Positions 1-8,025 of a stretch of DNA of 21,941 nucleotides are shown piece by piece. This DNA comes from S012-113 sp965368405 (GTDB taxonomy: Bacteria; Bacteroidota; Bacteroidia; Cytophagales; Cyclobacteriaceae): positions 1 to 21,941 of the forward strand of contig CBDUMS010000062.1 in assembly GCA_965368405.1 (NCBI GenBank), read 5' to 3'. A program made the translations under genes and the position numbers. Each line of letters starts with the position of its first letter. Within the stretch, counting starts at the first letter, position 1. The notes beneath the pieces are model-generated. The model saw nothing but the letters and a program-made list of their open reading frames with translations, ran no database searches and had not been told where the DNA came from.

Positions 1-235
1 TTTTATTCTTACCTTTTGCAAACATCTATGGCAAACTAACTCTGGTTTTTGAATAATCTACGATCATTAAAGAGCCTGAACTTTTGATAATTGATTTATC
101 ATACTAGGTTATAAACACTCTCTTGACTATGGGCTTTGGTTTCTTAATTCAAAATCATTTTTCCATCTTATTTTTAAGAAGCAGAATAGGTATCTTTGAT
201 TAGCTAATATTTTTTATAACCAAGACCAGTTTAAC
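1..235. other. Non-coding upstream region
   Basis: AT-rich stretch with no convincing reading frame on either strand. It contains one exact match to the Bacteroidota -7 element (191-198), listed separately, followed at once by the 10-base palindrome ATTAGCTAAT (199-208). Nothing else was recognised; no end of an upstream gene can be identified from the visible sequence. Confidence 0.6.
191..198 (+). promoter_or_regulatory. Candidate -7 promoter element, hydrolase-parAB unit
   Basis: TATCTTTG is an exact match to the Bacteroidota -7 consensus TAnnTTTG. It lies 37 bases upstream of the ATG at 236, a reasonable distance for a short leader. No clear TTG/TTTG -33 element stands at the expected distance, so the call rests on the -7 box and on position only. 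Confidence 0.4.
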
Positions 236-913
236 ATGGAAATTCAATATCTCGGACATGGCTGCATTCAAATAATCACATCAGGAAAAACGCTGCTTGT
301 AGACCCTTTTATAACCCCAAACCCGCTTGCTGCAAGTATTAACATCAACGATTTAAGCCCAGATTATATCTTAATTACGCATGGTCATCAAGATCATGTT
401 GCCGACGCTGAAACAATAGCTAAGAGCAGCGGTGCTACGATTATTTCCAACTTTGAAATTGTTTCCTGGTACGGAAATAAAGGAATTGAAGGTCACCCTA
501 TGAATCATGGTGGAAAATGGCAATTCGATTTTGGCACCCTAAAGATGGTTAATGCCGTTCATTCCAGCGGATTACCCGATGGTAGCTATGGGGGTAATCC
601 TGCCGGGTTTATCCTGAGCAATGACGAAGGAACAATTTATATTGCAGGAGATACCGCGCTGCATCAAGACATGAAACTTATTCCCGAATTCTTTGCCATT
701 GATATGGCAATTCTACCGATAGGCGATAATTTCACCATGGGCATAGAGGAAGCGATAATGGCTGCCGAATTTGTTAAAACAGAAAAAGTATTGGGTATGC
801 ACTACGACACCTTCCCGTTCATAGAAATTAATAAAGAAGAAGCAGTAGAGTCCTTCAAATCTAAAGGAATAGAACTAACTTTGTTAGCTGTAGGTTCGAG
901 TACCACAATATAA
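236..913 (+). CDS. UPF0173 family metal-dependent hydrolase (metallo-beta-lactamase fold)
   Basis: A 225-residue cytoplasmic protein of the metallo-beta-lactamase superfamily. The metal ligands are visible: the HGHQDH motif at residues 49-54 (HxHxDH type), His109, Asp139 in the AGDT segment and His189 in GMHYDTFP. This matches the compact YtkL/UPF0173 hydrolases, which lack extra C-terminal domains and are about 225-230 residues long. The biological substrate of the family is not established. Its stop lies 8 bases before the parA start, so the two are probably cotranscribed. The ATG at 236 gives the family-typical N-terminus MEIQYLGH. There is no signal peptide. The family is certain from motifs; the role is unknown. 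Confidence 0.9.
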   Translation: MEIQYLGHGCIQIITSGKTLLVDPFITPNPLAASININDLSPDYILITHGHQDHVADAETIAKSSGATIISNFEIVSWYGNKGIEGHPMNHGGKWQFDFGTLKMVNAVHSSGLPDGSYGGNPAGFILSNDEGTIYIAGDTALHQDMKLIPEFFAIDMAILPIGDNFTMGIEEAIMAAEFVKTEKVLGMHYDTFPFIEINKEEAVESFKSKGIELTLLAVGSSTTI

Positions 914-921
914 TTCATTGA

Positions 922-1686
922 ATGAGTAAAATAATTGCAATTGCAAACCAAAAAGGCGGAGTTGGTAAAACTACAACTGCAATAAATGTTGCAGCAAGCT
1001 TGGCGGCGCTAGAACAAAAAACATTGATTGTTGACGCTGATCCACAGGCTAATAGTGCCTCAGGAATCGGGATAAATCCAAGAACCATAGAAACCAGTAT
1101 CTATGAATGTATGGTAGATGGTGCCGACGTACGCCATGCCATTATTGAAACTGAAATAAACTACCTACACCTTATACCTTCGAATATCGACCTTGTTGGT
1201 GCCGAGCTAGAATTGGTAAATCTGCAGAACCGTGAGGAAAAAATGAGAGAGGCACTCGCCCCTATTCGCGATGAATACGATTTTATAATTATTGATTGCT
1301 CACCATCTTTAGGATTAATTACTGTGAATGCCATGACGGCTGCGGACACAGTAATTATACCAGTACAATGTGAGTACTTCGCCCTCGAAGGGCTCGGCAA
1401 ATTGCTCAATACTATTAAAATTATTCAGACAAGGCTTAATCCAAATCTGGAAATAGAGGGTATTCTTCTAACGATGTATGACGTGCGTTTAAGGCTTTCT
1501 AATCAAGTTGTGGAAGAGGTCAGGCAGCATTTCCAAGACATTGTATTTGATACGATAATACCGCGTAATGTTAAATTATCTGAAGCCCCAAGCTTTGGAA
1601 AACCAGCACTTACCCACGATGCCAATAGCACAGGAGCCATAAGCTATCTTAATCTTGCTCAGGAAATAATTGACAAAAATTCTTAA
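922..1686 (+). CDS. parA: Chromosome partitioning ATPase ParA (Soj)
   Basis: A 254-residue ParA/MinD-type ATPase that works with ParB to segregate newly replicated origins. The deviant Walker A motif KGGVGKTT is at residues 11-18, beginning right after the first strand. The Walker A' segment DADPQANS is at 38-45, and the switch segment IIDCSPSLG follows in the middle of the protein. There is no N-terminal DNA-binding domain, so this is the short chromosomal Soj type rather than a plasmid P1-type ParA. parB begins 3 bases after its stop codon, the normal chromosomal arrangement. No parS-like palindrome was found in the window by eye. Confidence 0.96.
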   Translation: MSKIIAIANQKGGVGKTTTAINVAASLAALEQKTLIVDADPQANSASGIGINPRTIETSIYECMVDGADVRHAIIETEINYLHLIPSNIDLVGAELELVNLQNREEKMREALAPIRDEYDFIIIDCSPSLGLITVNAMTAADTVIIPVQCEYFALEGLGKLLNTIKIIQTRLNPNLEIEGILLTMYDVRLRLSNQVVEEVRQHFQDIVFDTIIPRNVKLSEAPSFGKPALTHDANSTGAISYLNLAQEIIDKNS

Positions 1687-1689
1687 TTG

Positions 1690-2592
1690 ATGAGCGCTAA
1701 ACAGAAGAATGTACTCGGTCGTGGTTTAGGAGCCCTCTTAAATGAGTCTGGCACTAGTGCAAAGCAGGATAAAGATTTACTGCACAAGCGCGATGAACGT
1801 CTTGGCGTAAATGAAATTTCGATTGATCAAATTGAGGTAAACCCTTACCAGCCACGAACCGATTTTGATGCAGCAGCTCTCGCAGAGCTTGCCGAATCGA
1901 TTAAAGCCCAAGGCATAATTCAGCCTATAACCGTAAGAAAATTATCAAATAACCAGTACCAGTTAATTGCTGGTGAGCGAAGGCTACAGGCATCGAAGCT
2001 CGCTAAGCTAAATAAGTTACCCGCATACATTCGTACAGCCGACGATCAGCAGATGCTGGAGATGGCCATCATCGAAAATATTCAGCGCGAGGATCTTAAT
2101 GCTATTGAAATTGCCTTGAGCTATAAACGATTAATGTCTGAATGTAACCTTAATCAGGAGGAAATGGCCGAACGGGTGAGTAAAAACCGCTCAACGGTAA
2201 CTAACTATCTAAGGTTGCTTAAGTTACCTCCGGATATTCAAGCTGCGATTCGTGATAAGAAGATTAGCATGGGGCACGCTAGAGCGATTATTAATATTGA
2301 GAATGTTGATGTGCAACTTGAGTTGTTCAAAAGAATAATTCGAGATGGTCTAAGTGTTCGAAATGTAGAAGAGTTGGCAAAAAAACTATCTGGAACCCCA
2401 TCCAAGAAGCCAGAAAAAAGCTCGGTCGCCCAAGACCCGGCCATTAAAAAATTGCAACATACGTTGTCCTCACATTTTGGCACTAAAGTTGTTCTTTCAG
2501 CAGATACTAAAAATAAGGGCGCTATTAAGATTCCTTTTTCTTCTGCTCAGGACCTGAATAGATTGCTCGAGATACTAGATATTTCATTATAG
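1690..2592 (+). CDS. parB: Chromosome partitioning protein ParB (Spo0J)
   Basis: A 300-residue CTP-dependent DNA clamp that loads at parS sites and stimulates ParA. The N-terminal LGRGLGALL segment (residues 9-17) is the short ParA-activating peptide. NPYQPR (51-56) and GERRLQAS (95-102) mark the CTP-binding ParB/Srx domain, followed by an ENIQREDL segment (about 129-136). A helix-turn-helix follows (NQEEMAERVSKNRSTV), and then a C-terminal dimerisation domain after a polar linker. The start is the ATG at 1690; an in-frame TTG at 1687 directly after the parA stop would add one residue and is less likely. It forms a two-gene unit with parA. Confidence 0.95.
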   Translation: MSAKQKNVLGRGLGALLNESGTSAKQDKDLLHKRDERLGVNEISIDQIEVNPYQPRTDFDAAALAELAESIKAQGIIQPITVRKLSNNQYQLIAGERRLQASKLAKLNKLPAYIRTADDQQMLEMAIIENIQREDLNAIEIALSYKRLMSECNLNQEEMAERVSKNRSTVTNYLRLLKLPPDIQAAIRDKKISMGHARAIINIENVDVQLELFKRIIRDGLSVRNVEELAKKLSGTPSKKPEKSSVAQDPAIKKLQHTLSSHFGTKVVLSADTKNKGAIKIPFSSAQDLNRLLEILDISL

Positions 2593-2601
2593 AAACGAGG
2601 T

Positions 2602-3204
2602 TTGAGAATAATATTGACATTAGCGGTACTCCTGCAGGCTACCATTATCTATAGCCAGGAGCTAACTATTGCTGATACGACTGTTGTAAATGGTGATACC
2701 ACCGTTCTAAGGTCATTAGGAACCCAGGGCCCTATTACAGAAATTGAAATGCAAGCGCCTGATCACAGTCCGGCACGGGCAGCCCTTCTTTCTGCCACTA
2801 TCCCAGGGTTAGGGCAAGCATACAATAAGAAGTATTGGAAAATCCCCATTGTATGGGGAGGTCTCGGGGCGTTTGGCTATTTTATTTCATGGAATAATGA
2901 GCGCTATCAGTTTTATCGAAAGAATCTAATTTATGAAATTGAAGGTGACCCGGATTATCCCAACGAAACAGTATTAGATCAGGCAGCCCTTCGAAGTGCG
3001 CGTGACTTCTATCGTCGGAGTAGAGATCAGGTGGCGCTATTCGGGATCATTTTTTATATGCTACAAATTGTCGACGCCCATGTTGATGCACACTTAATTG
3101 AGTTCGATGTGAATCAGGATTTGTCCGTGATGCTAGAACCAAGTTACCAACGCATTAATAAAATGGACACGAATTTAGGCCTGTCCTTAAAGTTTAAATT
3201 CTAA
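2602..3204 (+). CDS. DUF5683 domain-containing membrane/secreted protein
   Basis: A 200-residue protein of unknown function. The N-terminus is a signal peptide of one Arg and a hydrophobic run (residues 1-18), ending near IYSQE. The diagnostic segment, RAALLSATIPGLGQAYN followed by KKYWKIPIVWGGLGAFGYF (about residues 59-95), is the hallmark of the Bacteroidota DUF5683 family. A second hydrophobic stretch lies near residue 150. The start is a TTG at 2602, chosen because it supplies the positively charged n-region; a TTG at 2614 would also leave a hydrophobic leader. Its stop overlaps the dapB start by one base (TAATG), implying translational coupling. Position between parB and dapB is typical for the phylum. 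Confidence 0.8.
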   Translation: MRIILTLAVLLQATIIYSQELTIADTTVVNGDTTVLRSLGTQGPITEIEMQAPDHSPARAALLSATIPGLGQAYNKKYWKIPIVWGGLGAFGYFISWNNERYQFYRKNLIYEIEGDPDYPNETVLDQAALRSARDFYRRSRDQVALFGIIFYMLQIVDAHVDAHLIEFDVNQDLSVMLEPSYQRINKMDTNLGLSLKFKF

Positions 3205-3920
3205 TGAAAGTATTGTTACTGGGTTATGGCAAAATGGGTAAAGCCATCGAGGCGATACTTACAACCCGAGGGCATGCAGTCACTTATGCCGTAAATGAAG
3301 TGGCTGAGCTAGATGGTATAAGCTTTAACCCAGAAAGCGTTGATATTGCTATTGAGTTTACCGCGCCCGATGCGGCTGTTAAGAATATAGAATTTTGTTT
3401 GGATAATAATATCCCTGTGCTTTCTGGAACTACCGGCTGGTTAGATGCGCTGCCTGGTGTAGTTGAGAAGACTAATGCTCTTAATGGATGCTTTTTCTAT
3501 GCTTCGAACTTTAGTATTGGAGTAAACCTCTTCTTCCAATTAAACGAAGACCTCGCAGATAAGCTTCATAAGTACAATTATATACCTGAAATCGAGGAAA
3601 TTCATCATACCCAGAAACTAGACTCTCCCAGTGGCACGGCCATTACGCTAGCTGAAGCTATAATAGCGCGGTTTAATGGGCTTAAACGTTGGGTTAATAA
3701 GGATGAGCGTGAAAAAGAATCTGTCCCAATTAAGTCGATCCGAGAGGGTGAAGTGCCCGGTACCCACAAAATAGTTTATCGAGGAATTAATGATACTATT
3801 ACCATTACCCATGAGGCTTTAAATCGAGAAGGTTTTGCGAACGGCGCGGTTGATGTTGCAGAGTGGCTCACAGATAAAAAAGGAGTTCTTTCAATGAAGG
3901 ACTATCTGGCGAGCCAATAA
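3204..3920 (+). CDS. dapB: 4-hydroxy-tetrahydrodipicolinate reductase
   Basis: A 238-residue NAD(P)H-dependent enzyme of the diaminopimelate/lysine pathway that reduces the product of DapA to tetrahydrodipicolinate, supplying lysine and the peptidoglycan cross-linking residue. The N-terminal Rossmann loop is GYGKMG (residues 7-12), and GTTGW lies in the middle. The catalytic and substrate-binding block EEIHHTQKLDSPSGTA corresponds to the family signature E-x-HHxxKxDxPSGTA. The length is slightly below the ~270 residues of the E. coli enzyme, as is usual in Bacteroidota. The ATG shares its A with the stop codon of the preceding gene. Confidence 0.96.
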   Translation: MKVLLLGYGKMGKAIEAILTTRGHAVTYAVNEVAELDGISFNPESVDIAIEFTAPDAAVKNIEFCLDNNIPVLSGTTGWLDALPGVVEKTNALNGCFFYASNFSIGVNLFFQLNEDLADKLHKYNYIPEIEEIHHTQKLDSPSGTAITLAEAIIARFNGLKRWVNKDEREKESVPIKSIREGEVPGTHKIVYRGINDTITITHEALNREGFANGAVDVAEWLTDKKGVLSMKDYLASQ

Positions 3921-4005
3921 AATTGGTTTTCAAAAAAAATATATCATCCTTTGTAAGTTTTTTAAAGTATCCTGCACAAATAAGGATAAATGAATCGAGA
4001 GTATT

Positions 4006-5133
4006 ATGAGCGAAGAAAATCAGGAGAATAAGAAAAAAAGCCTCTTAAGTTATATTGGTTTAGGCAAGAAGGATAAAAATGCAAAACCCAAGACCAAGGT
4101 AAGAGAATGGACAGATGCAATCGTCTTTGCTGTGGTAGCCGCCACAATTATTCGATGGTTAATTCTTGAAGCTTTTACCATCCCAACCCCATCCATGGAG
4201 AAATCATTATTGGTTGGCGACTTTCTCTTTGTGAGTAAGCTCCATTATGGAGCCCGTACCCCGGCTACTCCTCTCCAGATGCCATTAACGCATCAAAAGA
4301 TTTGGGGCACGAACATTCCCTCCTATCTCGATTGGATTCAACTTCCACAATTTCGCCTTCCTGGTTTCAGTTCGGTAAAAAGAAACGATGTCGTTGTTTT
4401 CAACTATCCACCTGATTTTCAGTATCCGGTTGATCTAAAGACCAACTATATTAAACGTTGCGTAGCAGCCCCAGGTGATGTACTTGAGGTGAAGGATATG
4501 CAGGTCTATATTAATGGTGAGTTAGAGGAGAATCCTCCTAAAACTCAGTTTAGGTATTTCATTCAAACAGGAGAAACCATTAATCAAAGAATTTTTGATA
4601 AATATGATATAACTGAGAAGTACAAAGTAAATGGTGGTTATATGGTTTTTACTACACCTAAAACTGCCGATGAACTTAGGACATTGCAGTTTATTGGAGC
4701 TGTCAATGTTCTGGATGCGGAAGCTGGTCAACCAGAGATGCGAATTTATCCGAATGCAAATAAATATCCTTGGAACGTGGATTTCTGGGGCCCTATTGAA
4801 GTACCTGGCGAAGGATGGACCATCGACGTAAATGATGAGACCATGACGAAATATGGCTCGGTAATTGAATATTATGAGGGTCATGATCTGGTTGAAGTAA
4901 AAGATGGTACCTTGAAAATCGATGGGGAGCCACTTACTACGTATACCTTTAAGCAGAACTACTATTTTATGATGGGTGATAACCGTCACAATTCAGAGGA
5001 TTCAAGGTTTTGGGGCTTTGTTCCTGCAGACCATGTGGTTGGCAAAGCTTTATTTATCTGGATGTCAATTGATCCAGACAAGAGCTTTTTCAGTAAAATT
5101 CGTTGGGGACGTTTATTTAATGGGATTAACTAG
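4006..5133 (+). CDS. lepB: Signal peptidase I
   Basis: A 375-residue inner-membrane serine protease (S26) that removes signal peptides from exported proteins. A cytoplasmic, Lys-rich N-terminus precedes one membrane segment (about 37-57). The catalytic Ser63 is in TIPTPSMEKSL and the catalytic Lys150 in YIKRCVAAPGD. The last conserved box, GDNRHNSEDSRFWGFVP, is at 324-340. About 160 residues between the Lys box and the last box form the enlarged insertion common in Bacteroidota LepB. It lies 85 bases after dapB; no clear -7 promoter box was found in that gap. Its stop codon is only 2 bases from the stop of the convergent response regulator. Confidence 0.95.
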   Translation: MSEENQENKKKSLLSYIGLGKKDKNAKPKTKVREWTDAIVFAVVAATIIRWLILEAFTIPTPSMEKSLLVGDFLFVSKLHYGARTPATPLQMPLTHQKIWGTNIPSYLDWIQLPQFRLPGFSSVKRNDVVVFNYPPDFQYPVDLKTNYIKRCVAAPGDVLEVKDMQVYINGELEENPPKTQFRYFIQTGETINQRIFDKYDITEKYKVNGGYMVFTTPKTADELRTLQFIGAVNVLDAEAGQPEMRIYPNANKYPWNVDFWGPIEVPGEGWTIDVNDETMTKYGSVIEYYEGHDLVEVKDGTLKIDGEPLTTYTFKQNYYFMMGDNRHNSEDSRFWGFVPADHVVGKALFIWMSIDPDKSFFSKIRWGRLFNGIN

Positions 5134-5147
5134 ACTTAGCGGTCTAG
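5130..5147. terminator. Small inverted repeat across convergent lepB/lytR stops
   Basis: CTAGAC (5130-5135) and GTCTAG (5142-5147) form a perfect 6-base inverted repeat with a 6-base loop. The left arm contains the lepB TAG stop and the loop contains the TAA stop of the minus-strand response regulator. The stem is short and neither side has a strong U-tract (plus side CCATTCTTT), so it is at best a weak bidirectional terminator. Confidence 0.3.
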
Positions 5148-5897
5148 CCATTCTTTAAAATCAGTTACTCGTTCGCGACTTACAATAATGTCTTTTTCAT
5201 CTTGATTAGGAAGAGAAACCGCTAGTCTACTGTTGGAGTAGGCTACGATATCGGCAATTGCATTCAAACCAACTAAGTACTTTCTATTTATACGGAAATA
5301 CTCTAATGGGTCAAGCATTTCCGCAAGCTGCTCGAGCGAATAGTCGAGTAAATAACTTCGTCCTTCATAAGTCTTTAGATAGGTTGCTTTATCGCGGCTG
5401 TAAAAGTAGGCTACATCTTGTGTGAGTACCGACTTTAGATGATCCCCTACTTTAATCATAAAACGCTTTTTAAATCCATCTTGAAGCGAGGCACGCAAGT
5501 CAACAACCTGCTGTTTCTGACGCGATTGATTAAAAAGCTTCGTCATATCGGCATATTTATCCAACGCACCCACGAGAGATTCCTCGCTAATGGGTTTCAG
5601 CAAATAAGCGATGCTGTTTAGTTTAAAGGCTTCGATGGCATATTCATTAAATGCAGTAATGAAAATAACCGGACTTTTTACTTCAATTATATCAAAGATT
5701 TCGAAGCTTAGGCCATCACCTAGTTGAATGTCCATAAACAAAAGTTCTGGCGCTTCGTTATTAGCAAGCCATTTTGCCGAATTTTTTACCGAATCTAAAA
5801 TGGTCACAATTTCGAAATCATGGCTCGATGCCTCCAATAGCTTCTGTAGCCGTTTTGCGGCCAACATCTCATCTTCGATTATAACAACTCGCTTCAT
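5136..5897 (-). CDS. LytTR-family response regulator transcription factor
   Basis: A 253-residue two-component response regulator. The receiver domain covers residues 1-120: acidic pocket EDE at 8-10, phospho-acceptor Asp56 in LLFMDIQLGDG, Thr81 in FITAF and Lys101 in LLKP. A LytTR DNA-binding domain covers about 145-250 (GDHLKSVLTQDVAYFYSRDK ... YFRINRKYLVGLNAI). It is translated from an ATG that overlaps the stop of the histidine kinase gene by 4 bases (ATGA), so the two are a cognate pair. Targets are not evident; the cotranscribed TonB-dependent receptor is the obvious candidate. It is the last gene of the five-gene minus-strand run. Confidence 0.93.
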   Translation of the reverse strand: MKRVVIIEDEMLAAKRLQKLLEASSHDFEIVTILDSVKNSAKWLANNEAPELLFMDIQLGDGLSFEIFDIIEVKSPVIFITAFNEYAIEAFKLNSIAYLLKPISEESLVGALDKYADMTKLFNQSRQKQQVVDLRASLQDGFKKRFMIKVGDHLKSVLTQDVAYFYSRDKATYLKTYEGRSYLLDYSLEQLAEMLDPLEYFRINRKYLVGLNAIADIVAYSNSRLAVSLPNQDEKDIIVSRERVTDFKEWLDR

Positions 5898-6904
5898 TTT
5901 AGTTCTTTAAGGATAGGAATCTTTACAATAAATTCTTTAGTCGATTGCTCTATCTGAACTTCGTTATTCGATAACGTTTTATAACGCGCTTTAATATTTG
6001 GTAAACCTAGTTGCGTCGAATCCTGCATCGCAGCATCCTTTAAACGTAGGTTATTAGAAACTACTAAATAATCACCCTCCTGACGAATAGAAATCTGCAG
6101 CGGGTTATCCGAGGTTATTTCGTTATGCTTAATCGCATTTTCGATAAGCATTTGAAACACGAGTGGTGCAACCATATTTTCCTTGCTATCTTGATTTATC
6201 TCTATATCAACATTTAAGTTGTTGCCAAAACGGATCTTTTGTAGAAATATATAAGAAGCTAATACTTCCAACTCTTCATGAATTGTAACAATTTCATGCT
6301 TACCGGAGTGCAACACGTATCGTAATACCTTGGCCAGCTGATCTATGTATTTTGCTGCCATGTCCTGATCTTCATAAACCAGAGAGGATAAGGCGTTAAG
6401 CCCGTTAAACATAAAATGAGGATTAATCTGATTCTTTAATACCTCATACTGGGCCTCTAATAGCTCACTACGCATTTTTTCCTGTCGAAGTGCAAGATTG
6501 CGCCATGAGAATAAAAACTCCCGTGCCTGCATAAATAATAATATAGCAAGACTAATTCCTATACTCACCCAGGCTGTTCCCCAGCCATTTCCAATGCTAA
6601 TATCGAATATCGTATTAAAAAATAGCGCCAACCCCAAAATTGCTGAGGTGCTGAATACTGTAGTTCCGATCACCCCTGCAATGAATCGTTTTGTTGGTTC
6701 ATTAATCCAGGAAAAATAGCGGCTTGCGAGCTGCGATACAAACCTATTGCCATACCACATAACCATCCAGATGGTAACCATAATGGCTTCCATTTTCCAG
6801 GCATATGACCAGGATTTCATGCAGTTAGGGCACATTATCCATCCCATTCCAGTTGCCAGTATTAAGACAACAAAGAACTCCCTGTACTCTTTAGTATTTT
6901 TCAT
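5894..6904 (-). CDS. LytS/YehU-type sensor histidine kinase (His_kinase family)
   Basis: A 336-residue membrane histidine kinase of the LytS/YehU class. Four probable membrane segments lie at about 9-25, 35-52, 74-98 and 111-126. The phospho-acceptor His163 is in the QINPHFMFNGLNAL motif (160-173), the ATP-binding N-box MLIENAIKH is at 252-260, and the glycine box QLGLPNIKARY is at 298-308. There is no separate sensory domain. The only notable outward loop carries a CPNC motif (Cys25, Cys28) between segments 1 and 2, predicted on the periplasmic side because the basic N-terminus should stay inside. The gene overlaps the response regulator gene by 4 bases. Confidence 0.92.
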   Translation of the reverse strand: MKNTKEYREFFVVLILATGMGWIMCPNCMKSWSYAWKMEAIMVTIWMVMWYGNRFVSQLASRYFSWINEPTKRFIAGVIGTTVFSTSAILGLALFFNTIFDISIGNGWGTAWVSIGISLAILLFMQAREFLFSWRNLALRQEKMRSELLEAQYEVLKNQINPHFMFNGLNALSSLVYEDQDMAAKYIDQLAKVLRYVLHSGKHEIVTIHEELEVLASYIFLQKIRFGNNLNVDIEINQDSKENMVAPLVFQMLIENAIKHNEITSDNPLQISIRQEGDYLVVSNNLRLKDAAMQDSTQLGLPNIKARYKTLSNNEVQIEQSTKEFIVKIPILKELK

Positions 6905-6934
6905 AATACGCTTCCTTAAAAACTAAAATAGAAA

Positions 6935-7573
6935 TTATCCTTCACACTTTGTGAGCATCGACTCCACTTGTGACTTGCCCCATCGTGGGTTAAGTCCCAA
7001 GTCTTGGTTTTCTTGCTCCTTAAATAGCGCTAGTGCCGTATTAAACATTTCGCATGCTTCGGTAGTACCCGACCCAAAAAACTGCGCAGTGCCATATTGC
7101 ATTTGGCCCAGCATTAAAACTACTCTAGGGTTTCTATTATCAATTTGCATCGCCTGTTGTAGAAACCCAACTGATTTCATGGAGTACTCCTGACCCCTTG
7201 TTCCCGGATCGACCGAAATTCTTAGCATTGCTGTAAATCCTTTCATCGCCAGAACTTCTACCTGATCTCCATTCAATCGCTCGGCTGTTGCAAGATATTC
7301 ATCGGCTTTATCTAAGTACTCATCAATTGAACCTGGTTCTTTGGTATTCGTCGACAACATCGTGTAACAAAAAGCAGAATAATAATAAGGTAACCATTTA
7401 TCCTGTTCGGCGGAGCCAATTCGATCGAATAAATTAGCCATTTCTAAATACTCCTGACTTGTTCTAGCCTCATACATTTTATCTATGGCCTCTGTCATTG
7501 CTTTATTATAGTCTTTCGCCCAAACGGTCAAAGACAAACTAAGAATCGCGATAATACTAAGTAACTTTTTCAT
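6935..7573 (-). CDS. Secreted TPR-like protein of unknown function
   Basis: A 212-residue exported protein. The signal peptide is MKKLLSIIAILSLSLTVWAK, probably cleaved after Ala19. The rest is helical with a tetratricopeptide-like pattern: YLEMANLFDRI, DKADEYLATAERLNGD, LQQAMQIDNRNPRVVLMLGQ and FNTALALFKEQEN. Similar proteins sit next to TonB receptors and histidine kinases in Bacteroidota, but no specific function is known to me. It lies 12 bases after the DUF2141 gene and 30 bases before the kinase gene, so it belongs to the same transcription unit. A periplasmic scaffold or accessory role is only an inference. Confidence 0.75.
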   Translation of the reverse strand: MKKLLSIIAILSLSLTVWAKDYNKAMTEAIDKMYEARTSQEYLEMANLFDRIGSAEQDKWLPYYYSAFCYTMLSTNTKEPGSIDEYLDKADEYLATAERLNGDQVEVLAMKGFTAMLRISVDPGTRGQEYSMKSVGFLQQAMQIDNRNPRVVLMLGQMQYGTAQFFGSGTTEACEMFNTALALFKEQENQDLGLNPRWGKSQVESMLTKCEG

Positions 7574-7585
7574 TTTGTTTTTTAT

Positions 7586-8008
7586 TTAGAGTTGAATTGT
7601 AAGTGTCTTGGGTTTTCCTTCGATAGAAAACACTGCTTTTTGATAACTTGGAGGTCCAAAATTGCTCTTTCCCTCCATTGATATACCATAAGGCTCGGAT
7701 GGGATTCCTATGAAATTCTTATCCAGTTCACCATTTTTGTTTTGGTCATGATATGTGCTAATGGTATAAGTACCCGATGGTAATTCTTCGAATTTAAATT
7801 CTAAGCTCCCTGTTTCTGCAGCCCTAACCTGTTGCTTATAATGCTTGCCTAGGAATGTCTCTTCTGAATTAAAAATGGATACTACTACCCTACCTTCAGT
7901 ACTTTTAATATTGGCAATAGTCACGGTTAGATCGGTCGTAGATTGTGCGCTTGCACTCCATCCTAATCCCAGGCATAATAACGTAATAACAATGTGTGTT
8001 CTTTTCAT
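7586..8008 (-). CDS. DUF2141 domain-containing secreted protein
   Basis: A 140-residue protein with a clear signal peptide (about residues 1-21, ending ASAQS) followed by one DUF2141 domain. The domain is recognised from the beta-rich start DLTVTIANIKSTEGRVVVSI, the segment LPSGTYTISTYHDQNKNGEL and the SEPYGIS block near residue 107. HDQNKNGELD resembles a calcium-loop pattern, and the family commonly has it. Function is unknown; members are periplasmic or outer-membrane associated and often lie next to TonB-dependent receptors, as here (17 bases downstream of the receptor gene). Confidence 0.85.
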   Translation of the reverse strand: MKRTHIVITLLCLGLGWSASAQSTTDLTVTIANIKSTEGRVVVSIFNSEETFLGKHYKQQVRAAETGSLEFKFEELPSGTYTISTYHDQNKNGELDKNFIGIPSEPYGISMEGKSNFGPPSYQKAVFSIEGKPKTLTIQL

Positions 8009-8025
8009 AATAGTTGTTTTATAGT

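Noticed and set aside
4522..4989. 155-codon open frame on the minus strand inside lepB
   Set aside because: It lies wholly antisense to a well-supported lepB, has no family motifs, and ends and starts without any link to neighbours; a shadow frame.
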